Positions 18,531-25,998 of a DNA stretch of 64,000 nt are shown piece by piece. Position 1 is the stretch's first letter. Each line of letters starts with the position of its first letter. The DNA lies in NCBI RefSeq assembly GCF_042648805.1, contig NZ_JBHRXZ010000017.1, positions 248,001-312,000 of the forward strand, given 5' to 3'. The translations under genes and the position numbers were made by a program. This DNA is from Azomonas tarimensis. Its GTDB lineage: Bacteria > Pseudomonadota > Gammaproteobacteria > Pseudomonadales > Pseudomonadaceae. A model generated the notes under the pieces. It searched no databases, was not told where the DNA came from, and worked only from the letters and a program-made list of their open reading frames with translations.

Positions 18531-19232
18531 TCAACCCCCGGGGATCTGGCGCTTCTGCGGCAGCAGATTGGAATAGCCGCTGGCGGCCAGTTGCTTCTGT
18601 ACCTGGGTCAGGCGCCCCTGGTCGCCGTAAGGCCCCACCAGCACGCGATGCCAGGTTTCGCCGCGCACGCTGCCGGTCTCTACCCGGACGTCGTAGCCGA
18701 GCAGCAGGATCTGCGCGCGCACCCGGTCGGCTTCTTCGGCGCGACGGAAGGAACCCGCCTGGAGAAAGAACTGCGTCCTGGTCGCCGCTGGGGTGGGCGG
18801 CGGGGGCGGGGCGGCAACCACTGGCGGAGGCGGAGGTGTCTCGCCCTGGAGCGCAGCTTCGGCGCGGGCAGTGTCGATTCGCGCGGCTTCCTCGGGAGTG
18901 ACCACCCGTGGTGATACCGGCTCGGGAGCCGGTGGCTCGCCGCCTGGCGGCAGGATGACCTCTGATTCGGGCAGCAGAGTGTAGAAGTCGTAGCGCGGGC
19001 GGGGCGGCTGTTCGCCATTGGGGGTGGGCCGCGGACTTTGTTGCGCCGGGGCGCTGGCTTCGCTGGGGCGCTTGATGGCGTCGCTGCCGGGCTCGAGCGA
19101 GAACAGGAAGAAGCCGAATGCGCCAATGACCAGGCCGCAGGCCAGCCAGGCCCAGCCAGGCAAGGGTTTGCGCGGTGGTGGGGGCTGATAGCGGCTGGCG
19201 CCCCGCTTGGGTGCAGCTTTCTTGGTGGCCAT
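18531..19232 (-). CDS. SPOR-domain membrane protein, FtsN-like
   Basis: Bitopic inner-membrane protein of 233 residues. A basic cytoplasmic N terminus (1-22) precedes one membrane segment (about 26-46), a long Pro-rich periplasmic linker, and a C-terminal SPOR domain (about 152-225; QFFLQAGSFRRAEEADRVRA and VLVGPYGDQ). SPOR domains bind denuded peptidoglycan at the division septum, and FtsN has this layout. The gene lies between argS and hslV, the position of the P. aeruginosa SPOR protein often called FtsN. It starts 9 bases after the argS stop. Essential residues of E. coli FtsN cannot be matched by eye, so the name is not assigned. Confidence 0.85.
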   Translation of the reverse strand: MATKKAAPKRGASRYQPPPPRKPLPGWAWLACGLVIGAFGFFLFSLEPGSDAIKRPSEASAPAQQSPRPTPNGEQPPRPRYDFYTLLPESEVILPPGGEPPAPEPVSPRVVTPEEAARIDTARAEAALQGETPPPPPVVAAPPPPPTPAATRTQFFLQAGSFRRAEEADRVRAQILLLGYDVRVETGSVRGETWHRVLVGPYGDQGRLTQVQKQLAASGYSNLLPQKRQIPGG

Positions 19233-19241
19233 CGACGTTCT

Positions 19242-20984
19242 TTACATCCTTTCCAGAGTTTCCAGGCCCAAGAGTTCGAGCCCCTGGCGAAGGGTACGGC
19301 CGGTCAGCGCGGCCAGATGCAGGCGGCTCTGCTGCTGCATGGGGTCGTCGGCGGCAAGAATCGGACAGTTCTCGTAGAAGCTGGAGAACAGCCCGGCCAG
19401 GTCGTAGAGATAGCTGCAGAGCAGGTGCGGCAAGCCTTTTTCACCGACGTTGAGCAGCACCTCGGCAAATTGCGCCAGGCGCGCGGCCAGGGCCTGTTCC
19501 TGCTCGGTGTCGAGCTGGATGATGGCTCCCTCGATCGGCTCGATGTCCTTGCCCAGCTTGCGGAAAATGCTGGCGACACGGGTGTAGGCGTACAGCAGGT
19601 AGGGTGCGGTGTTGCCCTCGAAGCTGAGCATCTGTTCGAAGTTGAAACTGTAATCGCTGCTGCGATGCTTGGACAGGTCGGCATACTTCACCGCGCCGAT
19701 ACCCACAGACCGGGCGATGCCGCGCAGTTCGGTTTCATCGAGTTCGGGGTTCTTGCTCTTGACCAGGGCATAGGCACGCTGCTCGGCTTCATCGAGCAGG
19801 TCCACAAGCTTGACAGTGCCGCCATCGCGGGTCTTGAACGGGCGCCCGTCGGGTCCGTTCATGGTGCCGAACCCCATGTGTTCGAGCCTGATCTCCGGGG
19901 CGACGAAGCCGGCGCGGCGGGCAGCGGCAAAGACCATCTGGAAATGCAGGGCCTGGCGTTGGTCGACGAAATACAACACACGGTCGGCCTTGAGCACCTC
20001 GCTGCGGTAGCGCATCGCGGCGAGGTCGGTGGTGGCGTAGAGGTAGCCGCCGCCGGCCTTCTGCACGATGACCGGCAGAGGGTTGCCGTCGGCATTCTTG
20101 AATTCGTCCATGAACACGCACTGGGCACCGTCGCTTTCGGTGAGCATGCCGCGGTCGCGCAGCGCCTGGACGATGGCGGGGAGTTCGTCGTTGTAGGCGC
20201 TTTCCCCGCGCACGTCGGCCTCGCTCAGACGCGCGCCGAGACGGTCATAGACATCCTGGCAGTGCGACAGCGAGATGCTGTTGAAGCGAGTCCAGAGCGC
20301 CAGGCAGTCAGGGTCGCCGGCCTGCAGCCGGACCACGTTCTGACGCGCCCTCTCGGCAAACTCGGGCGATTCGTCGAAGCGCTGTTTGGCTGCGCGATAG
20401 AACTGTTCGAGGTCGGACAGCTGGCTTTGTGCGGCGATGGGGTTTTCTTCGAGATAGGCCAGCAGCATGCCGAACTGGGTGCCCCAGTCGCCGACGTGGT
20501 TCTGCCGAATCACCTCGTCGCCAATGAAGCTGAGCACCCGGGCCACTGCATCGCCAATGATGGTCGAGCGCAGGTGCCCGACGTGCATTTCCTTGGCCAG
20601 GTTGGGGGACGAGAGGTCGATCACCACGCGCTCCGGGCTCGCTGGCTTGCGCACGCCCAGGCAAGGGTCGGCCAGCGCGGCGGCGAGGCGCTGGGCCAGT
20701 ACATTGCTGTTCTGGAAGAAGTTGAGAAATCCGGGCCCGGCAATTTCCACCTTGCTCACGGCGGGATCGGCGGGCAACGCTTCGATCAGGCGCTGCGCCA
20801 GATCCCGCGGTTTCTGGCCGGAGGGCTTGGCCAGCATCATCGCGATGTTGCTGGCGAAGTCGCCGTGGCTCTTGTCCTTGGTGTTTTCCACCTGGATCAC
20901 AGGGGACAGCCCTTCAGGCAGCACGCCCTGTTCGGTCAGGCGGGCGAGGGCTTGCTGGATCAACTGGCGGATGGTGTCTTTCAT
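19242..20984 (-). CDS. argS: arginyl-tRNA synthetase
   Basis: Class I tRNA synthetase of 580 residues that charges tRNA-Arg. The HIGH signature appears as HVGH (about residue 132) in SSPNLAKEMHVGHLRSTIIG. As in most ArgRS, the KMSK loop is degenerate, here KTRDGGTV. The N-terminal additional domain and C-terminal DALR anticodon-binding domain (ending LLGLETLERM) are complete. It lies in the same direction as priA upstream and the SPOR gene downstream. Confidence 0.98.
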   Translation of the reverse strand: MKDTIRQLIQQALARLTEQGVLPEGLSPVIQVENTKDKSHGDFASNIAMMLAKPSGQKPRDLAQRLIEALPADPAVSKVEIAGPGFLNFFQNSNVLAQRLAAALADPCLGVRKPASPERVVIDLSSPNLAKEMHVGHLRSTIIGDAVARVLSFIGDEVIRQNHVGDWGTQFGMLLAYLEENPIAAQSQLSDLEQFYRAAKQRFDESPEFAERARQNVVRLQAGDPDCLALWTRFNSISLSHCQDVYDRLGARLSEADVRGESAYNDELPAIVQALRDRGMLTESDGAQCVFMDEFKNADGNPLPVIVQKAGGGYLYATTDLAAMRYRSEVLKADRVLYFVDQRQALHFQMVFAAARRAGFVAPEIRLEHMGFGTMNGPDGRPFKTRDGGTVKLVDLLDEAEQRAYALVKSKNPELDETELRGIARSVGIGAVKYADLSKHRSSDYSFNFEQMLSFEGNTAPYLLYAYTRVASIFRKLGKDIEPIEGAIIQLDTEQEQALAARLAQFAEVLLNVGEKGLPHLLCSYLYDLAGLFSSFYENCPILAADDPMQQQSRLHLAALTGRTLRQGLELLGLETLERM

Positions 20985-21089
20985 GGTCTGCTCTTGGCAA
21001 AGACGGCAGCGCCGTGCAGGTGTGTCGAAAACCGCGCATTATCGGGGCGAGGCGGCTATGGCGGCAAGGTACTGTCAATAAAGGGACAG

Positions 21090-23309
21090 TCAGTAAAGAT
21101 CACTGGGGTCTATGTCCAGAGACCAGCGCACGCTTCGCGCGCCCGGTAATTGTTCAATACGGGGCAGCCAGGCGCCCAGCAGGCGGTGCAGGGGCGTTCT
21201 CGCCTGGGACTGGAATAGTAGCTGGGCACGGTAACGGCCTGCACGCCGTTCCATCGGCGAGGGCACCGGCCCGAGCAGTTCGACTCCTCCAGCGGCGTTT
21301 TCGTCGATCAGCTTCTCCGCGGCCTGGCAGGCCAGTTCGAGAAACTCCTCGGCCTGCCCCGGGCGATGCGCTTCGGCACGCAGCAGGGCAAGATGCGAGA
21401 ACGGCGGAAGCCCGGCGGCGCGACGCTCCGCCAGGGCCTGTTCGGCAAAGGCGAAGTAGCCCTGCTCGGTCAGCTGCACCAGCAGGGGGTGATCGGCCAG
21501 GTGGGTCTGAATGATGACCCGGCCGGGCTCCTCGGCGCGCCCGGCACGCCCGGCGACCTGGACGATGAGTTGCGCCATGCGCTCGCTGGCGCGGAAATCG
21601 CCGGAGAACAGTCCGCCATCCGCATCGAGAATGGCCACCAGGGTGACCCGCGGGAAGTGATGGCCCTTGGCGAGCATCTGGGTGCCAAGCAGAACGCAGG
21701 GCTCGCCGCGGTTGACGGTATCGAGCAGCCTGTCCAGCGCGCCCTTGCGCGCGGTGCTGTCACGGTCGATACGCAGCACGGGATAGTCGGGCAGCAGCGT
21801 GCGCAGCCGCTCTTCGGCGCGCTCGGTGCCGGCGCCAACCGGGCGCAGGTCGACGTGCCGGCACTGGGGGCAGTTCGTCGGCGGCCGCTCGGCATGGCCA
21901 CAATGGTGGCAGCGCAGTTCATTGTGACGTTGATGCAGGGTCATGCGCGCGTCACAGCGCGGGCATTGACTCAGCCAGCCGCAATCGTGACACAGCAGGG
22001 TTGGGGCGAAACCACGCCGGTTGAGGAATACCAGCACCTGTTGACCGGCCTGCAGGGTCTGGGTCATCGCCTGCAGCAGGGGGGCGGAGAGACCGGCGTC
22101 CAGAGGGCGACTCTTGACGTCCAGGCGCAGGAAGCGGGGTGGCCTGGCGACGCCGGCGCGCTGATCGAGCCTGAGCAGTGCGTAGCGTCCGGTATGGGCG
22201 TTATGCAGGCTCTCCAGTGCCGGGGTTGCCGAGCCCAACAGTATCGGCAGGCCCTCGAGGCGGGCACGCACCACGGCCAGGTCGCGCGCCTGGTAGCGCA
22301 GGCCCTCCTGCTGTTTGTAGGAGCCGTCGTGTTCTTCGTCGACGATGATCAGACCGGGCCGTTTGAGAGGAGTAAAGAGCGCCGAGCGTGTGCCGATGAC
22401 AATGTCGGCCTCGCCGTCCCGTGCGGCGAGCCAGGCATCCAGCCGTTCGCGGTCGCTCAGGGCCGAATGCAAAACGACGATGCGGGCGTTGAAGCGACGC
22501 TCGAAGCGCGCCAGGGTCTGCGGGCCGAGGTTGATCTCGGGGATGAGCACCAGCGCCTGTCTGCCTGCCTCGAGCACGGCATGGATGAGTTGCAGGTAGA
22601 CCTCTGTCTTGCCGCTGCCGGTGACGCCGGCCAGGAGGCTGGCATGGAAACCGCCGAAGCCGGCGCTGACCGCCTCCACGGCGGCGCGCTGCTGGGCGTT
22701 GAGCGGTAGCGGCGGTTCCAGCAGCCAGCTGCCATGGTGCGGCTGGGGTGGGCTGCGCCGCTGTTCGGTACGCAACAATCCCTTTTCGATCAGCCCTTCT
22801 AGGCTGGCCCTGTTCAGCTGTAGCTTGCCCAACAGCGCCTGGGGCACGCCGTGCGGGTGCTGGGCAATGGCTTTGAGCGCCTCGCGCTGACGCGGCGCAC
22901 GTTCGAGGCGGGGGTCATCGGCGCGAGCGTCCGGCGCGAGGTGCCAGTATCGCTGCTCGCGTGCAGTCGCCGGTTCGCCCTGCCGAAGCAGTACGGGCAG
23001 GGCCCAGCTGAAGGTATCGCCCAGGCTGTGCTGATAGTAGTGGGACGTCCACAGGCAGAGGTCGAACAGGCTCTGCGGCAGCGGCGGCTCACGGTCGAGC
23101 AGGGACAGGGCCTCCCGCAGCTTGTCTGGCGGCACGTCGCTATGAGTGCGAACTTCCACCAGCACGCCAACTACATCGCGCCGGCCGAAGGGAACACGCA
23201 GTCGCACGCCCGGTTGAAGCCGACCGGGCGGAATGCTTTCCGGAGCCTGGTAGTCGAACAGGCGGCGCAGGGGTGAGGGCAGGGCGAGTCGCAGAATGGG
23301 AGCAGGCAA
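21090..23309 (-). CDS. priA: primosomal helicase PriA
   Basis: Superfamily 2 helicase of 739 residues that restarts stalled replication forks. Present are the DNA-binding N terminus, Walker A GVTGSGKT (228-235), a DEEH box (IIVDEEHDGSYK), the zinc-binding region with eight cysteines (starting CHDCGWLSQCPRC), and helicase motifs V and VI (GTQMLAKGHHFP, QVAGRAGRAEEPGRV). The frame could begin at an ATG 12 codons earlier, but TTG 23309 has GGAGG 5 bases upstream and yields PAPILRLALPSPLRRLFDY at the N terminus and the usual Pseudomonas length. Divergent from rpmE. Confidence 0.97.
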   Translation of the reverse strand: MPAPILRLALPSPLRRLFDYQAPESIPPGRLQPGVRLRVPFGRRDVVGVLVEVRTHSDVPPDKLREALSLLDREPPLPQSLFDLCLWTSHYYQHSLGDTFSWALPVLLRQGEPATAREQRYWHLAPDARADDPRLERAPRQREALKAIAQHPHGVPQALLGKLQLNRASLEGLIEKGLLRTEQRRSPPQPHHGSWLLEPPLPLNAQQRAAVEAVSAGFGGFHASLLAGVTGSGKTEVYLQLIHAVLEAGRQALVLIPEINLGPQTLARFERRFNARIVVLHSALSDRERLDAWLAARDGEADIVIGTRSALFTPLKRPGLIIVDEEHDGSYKQQEGLRYQARDLAVVRARLEGLPILLGSATPALESLHNAHTGRYALLRLDQRAGVARPPRFLRLDVKSRPLDAGLSAPLLQAMTQTLQAGQQVLVFLNRRGFAPTLLCHDCGWLSQCPRCDARMTLHQRHNELRCHHCGHAERPPTNCPQCRHVDLRPVGAGTERAEERLRTLLPDYPVLRIDRDSTARKGALDRLLDTVNRGEPCVLLGTQMLAKGHHFPRVTLVAILDADGGLFSGDFRASERMAQLIVQVAGRAGRAEEPGRVIIQTHLADHPLLVQLTEQGYFAFAEQALAERRAAGLPPFSHLALLRAEAHRPGQAEEFLELACQAAEKLIDENAAGGVELLGPVPSPMERRAGRYRAQLLFQSQARTPLHRLLGAWLPRIEQLPGARSVRWSLDIDPSDLY

Positions 23310-23402
23310 GCGAGCCTCCGAAGTGGAACGCGGATGATAGGGCAAAAGCAGTCCGCGGCAAAAAGCCCGCCGCTGACCCTGGCTGCCGCTTATCCCCGCG
23401 CC

Positions 23403-23430
23403 TTGCGTCCGTGGGGAGCTCTGGTATCAT
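23403..23430 (+). promoter_or_regulatory. probable sigma-70 promoter of rpmE
   Basis: TTGCGT (23403-23408), a 16-base spacer and TATCAT (23425-23430), 70 bases before the rpmE start in the priA-rpmE divergent region. Confidence 0.6.
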
Positions 23431-23499
23431 CCGCGCTCTTTTCCGTGCGGTGCTCGACATGGGGTCGGGTGGCGGCACGCTTGAATCGAGGTTTATCCC

Positions 23500-23712
23500 A
23501 TGAAAGCCGATACCCATCCCGCGTACGAAGAAATCGAAGCCACCTGCAGCTGCGGCAACGTGATCAAGACTCGCTCCACGCTCAACAAAAGCCTGAGCCT
23601 GGACGTCTGCTCCGAGTGCCATCCGTTCTACACCGGCAAGCAGAAGATGCTGGACACCGGTGGTCGTATCGACCGCTTCAAGCAGCGCTTCGGTGTATTC
23701 GGCAGCAAGTAA
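23500..23712 (+). CDS. rpmE: 50S ribosomal protein L31, zinc-binding form
   Basis: Ribosomal protein of 70 residues. Cysteines at 16, 18, 37 and 40 (ATCSCGN and VCSECHPF) form the zinc site of the C+ type, in contrast to the zinc-free paralogue induced under zinc starvation. The C-terminal TGGRIDRFKQRFG is typical. Monocistronic: a promoter lies upstream and a strong terminator 40 bases downstream. Confidence 0.98.
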   Translation: MKADTHPAYEEIEATCSCGNVIKTRSTLNKSLSLDVCSECHPFYTGKQKMLDTGGRIDRFKQRFGVFGSK

Positions 23713-23731
23713 CCTGCTGTCGTTTCGGCAC

Positions 23732-24532
23732 ATGGATCTCCGTGAGCCTGTAAAAAAGGCGTCCCTGGTGGGCGCCTTTTTTGTTGCCTGGCTGCTGGCG
23801 TCGCCTGCTCTGGCGCTCTGCTCTCTGCCCGGACCGCGGCAGGCGGTGGAGATCGCCAGCGTCATCGACGGAGACACCCTGCGTTTGGCCGATGGACGCA
23901 GCGTTCGCCTGATCGGGCTCGATACCCCTGAGCTGGGGCGCAAGGGGCGGGCAGATGAGCCCTACGCCGTGGCGGCCCGCGATGAGTTGCGGACACTGGT
24001 CCGGGCCAGCCAGGGTCGCCTGGCCCTGCATCTCGGCGAGCAGCCGCAGGACCGCTACGGGCGAGCCCTTGCACACGCCTTCGACGCCGCCGGCAACAAT
24101 ATCGAGGCAGCCCTCCTGCGCAAGGGATTGGGGCGATTCGTGGCAGTCGCGCCCAACACCGCCATGGTGACGTGCCATCAGGAGGCCGAAGCCCGGGCGC
24201 GCGCCTCCGGTAGGGGGATGTGGCGCCACCCGCAACGGGTCGATGCCGGGCAGATTCGCCAGGGTGGCTTCGCCCTGGTCGAGGCCAGAATCGAGCGGAT
24301 CGAACGTAACCGTGGCGGGACCTGGCTGGAAACCGACGGACCGTTGGTGCTGAACATTCCTCCGGGACGCGAAAAGGCTTTCGCTCGCGCCGAGCTTGAC
24401 GCGATGGTTGGAAAACGAGTCGAGGCGCGTGGTTGGATCATCGATCGCAAGGGCGCGCGATCCGCTGCTCGCTGGCTGCTTCCCATCAGTCACCCGGCAA
24501 TGGTTTCGGCACTGTCCCCGGAGGCGCAGTAA
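23732..24532 (+). CDS. secreted thermonuclease (SNase family)
   Basis: Exported nuclease of 266 residues. An N terminus with RE and KK charges and a hydrophobic core ending SPALAL acts as signal peptide. The SNase domain follows (about 45-160), with VIDGDTLRLADG, VRLIGLDTPELG (calcium-binding Asp and catalytic Arg and Glu of the family) and QDRYGRALA (second catalytic Arg). The C-terminal 100 residues are an extra region without an assigned family, ending LSPEAQ. ATG 23732 has no clear ribosome site, and the rpmE terminator lies inside codons 8-17. A downstream GTG at 23768 would avoid most of the hairpin but leaves an uncharged signal peptide. Confidence 0.88.
   Translation: MDLREPVKKASLVGAFFVAWLLASPALALCSLPGPRQAVEIASVIDGDTLRLADGRSVRLIGLDTPELGRKGRADEPYAVAARDELRTLVRASQGRLALHLGEQPQDRYGRALAHAFDAAGNNIEAALLRKGLGRFVAVAPNTAMVTCHQEAEARARASGRGMWRHPQRVDAGQIRQGGFALVEARIERIERNRGGTWLETDGPLVLNIPPGREKAFARAELDAMVGKRVEARGWIIDRKGARSAARWLLPISHPAMVSALSPEAQ
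23752..23782 (+). terminator. intrinsic terminator of rpmE, inside the nuclease reading frame
   Basis: AAAAAAGGCG pairs with CGCCTTTTTT, with further pairing at the base of an 11-base loop, followed by T6. It lies 40 bases after the rpmE stop and overlaps codons for the nuclease signal peptide. Confidence 0.9.
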
Positions 24533-24567
24533 CGGTCTCGCGTGCCCTTTGAGTCCCCCGTCCAAGC

Positions 24568-24597
24568 TTGTGGCAAAGCCGGTTGTTGGCGTATTCT
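24568..24597 (+). promoter_or_regulatory. possible promoter of the malic enzyme gene
   Basis: TTGTGG (24568-24573), an 18-base spacer and TATTCT (24592-24597), 43 bases before the start codon. Confidence 0.4.
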
Positions 24598-24639
24598 CGG
24601 ACGCTGTCTGGCCAAATAAAATAAGCGGAAAATGCGATC

Positions 24640-25908
24640 ATGACTGACCTGAAAACTGCTGCTCTCGAATATCACGCCCATCCTCGCCCCGGTAAGCTGA
24701 GCGTCGAGCTGACCAAGGCGACGGCCACTGCCCGTGACCTGTCGCTGGCCTACAGTCCAGGTGTTGCCGCGCCGGTGCGCGAGATCGCGAGAGACCCCGA
24801 ACTGGCCTATCGCTACACAGGCAAGGGTAATCTGGTCGCTGTGATTTCCGATGGCACGGCTATTCTCGGTCTGGGCAATCTCGGGCCGCTGGCTTCCAAG
24901 CCGGTCATGGAAGGCAAGGGCGTGCTGTTCAAGCGTTTCGCCGGTATCGATGTTTTCGATATCGAAGTCGATGCGGAAAGCCCCCAGGCCTTTATCGACA
25001 CCGTCAAGCGCATCTCCATCACCTTCGGTGGCATCAATCTCGAAGACATCAAGGCGCCTGAGTGCTTCGATATCGAGCGCACCCTGATCGAGCAGTGCGA
25101 TATCCCGGTTTTCCACGACGACCAGCATGGCACCGCCATCGTGACGGCCGCCGGGCTGCTGAATGCTTTGGAAATCGCCGGCAAGAACCTGCCGGAAGCC
25201 AAGATCGTCTGCCTTGGCGCCGGCGCTGCGGCAATTTCCTGCATGAAGTTGCTCGTGGGCATGGGTGCGGACATCCGCAACATCTACATGCTTGATCGCA
25301 AGGGTGTGGTCCATTCCGGCCGTGACGATCTCAATCAGTACAAGGCTGTCTTCGCGCACGAGACAGACAAGCGCACCATGTCCGAAGCGCTGGAAGGCGC
25401 CGACGTCTTTGTGGGTCTGTCCGGTGCTGACCTGCTGAGCCCTGACGATCTCAACCGCATGGCAGTCAATCCCATTGTCTTCGCCTGCTCCAATCCTGAT
25501 CCGGAAATCAAGCCTGAAGTGGCGTTTGCGACCCGCAGCGATGTGATCATGGCCACCGGGCGTTCGGATTACCCGAACCAGGTGAACAACGTGCTCGGCT
25601 TCCCCTTTATCTTCCGTGGTGCGCTCGATGTGCGGGCTACTCGCATCAACGAGGAAATGAAGATCGCCGCAGCCCATGCGTTGCGTGAGCTGGCCAAGCT
25701 TCCGGTACCTGAAGAGGTCAAGGTCGCCTATGGAGTCGACAGCCTGGAATTCGGCCGTGAATACATCATTCCGAAGCCTCTGGATCCTCGCCTGATCACC
25801 CTGGTCTCCGATGCGGTCGCCAAGGCCGCGATCAAGACTGGCGTGGCCACCCGGCCTTATCCGGAAAACTATCCGCTGAAGTCGGTCAACGACGTGTTCA
25901 CGGGTTAA
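24640..25908 (+). CDS. maeB: malic enzyme, short form
   Basis: Oxidative decarboxylase of 422 residues converting malate to pyruvate with NADP (or NAD), linking the TCA cycle to pyruvate and NADPH supply. The malic N-terminal domain includes the Tyr-containing LAYSPGVAAP and the metal-site segment GGINLEDIKAPECF. The NAD-binding domain includes FHDDQHGTAIV and the Rossmann element CLGAGAAA. It lacks the phosphotransacetylase-like domain of E. coli MaeB, which is about 340 residues longer; the symbol follows Pseudomonas usage. Cofactor preference cannot be decided by eye. It ends in a bidirectional terminator shared with ponA. Confidence 0.93.
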   Translation: MTDLKTAALEYHAHPRPGKLSVELTKATATARDLSLAYSPGVAAPVREIARDPELAYRYTGKGNLVAVISDGTAILGLGNLGPLASKPVMEGKGVLFKRFAGIDVFDIEVDAESPQAFIDTVKRISITFGGINLEDIKAPECFDIERTLIEQCDIPVFHDDQHGTAIVTAAGLLNALEIAGKNLPEAKIVCLGAGAAAISCMKLLVGMGADIRNIYMLDRKGVVHSGRDDLNQYKAVFAHETDKRTMSEALEGADVFVGLSGADLLSPDDLNRMAVNPIVFACSNPDPEIKPEVAFATRSDVIMATGRSDYPNQVNNVLGFPFIFRGALDVRATRINEEMKIAAAHALRELAKLPVPEEVKVAYGVDSLEFGREYIIPKPLDPRLITLVSDAVAKAAIKTGVATRPYPENYPLKSVNDVFTG

Positions 25909-25939
25909 GCCGTCTCGGCAGCAGGCGCAAGGCAAAAAG

Positions 25940-25961
25940 AACCCCGGCCATGGCCGGGGTT
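25940..25961. terminator. bidirectional intrinsic terminator between maeB and ponA
   Basis: AACCCCGGCCA and TGGCCGGGGTT form a perfect palindromic stem, with T6 after it on the plus strand and, read on the minus strand, TTTTTGCC. It lies 31 bases after the malic enzyme stop and 37 bases past the ponA stop. Confidence 0.95.
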
Positions 25962-25998
25962 TTTTCTTTTCCAGCACTGCCGGTGCCGGCGCCAAGCG

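Noticed and set aside
19038..21149. 703-residue plus-strand frame
   Set aside because: Antisense to argS and the SPOR gene, with no recognised domain.
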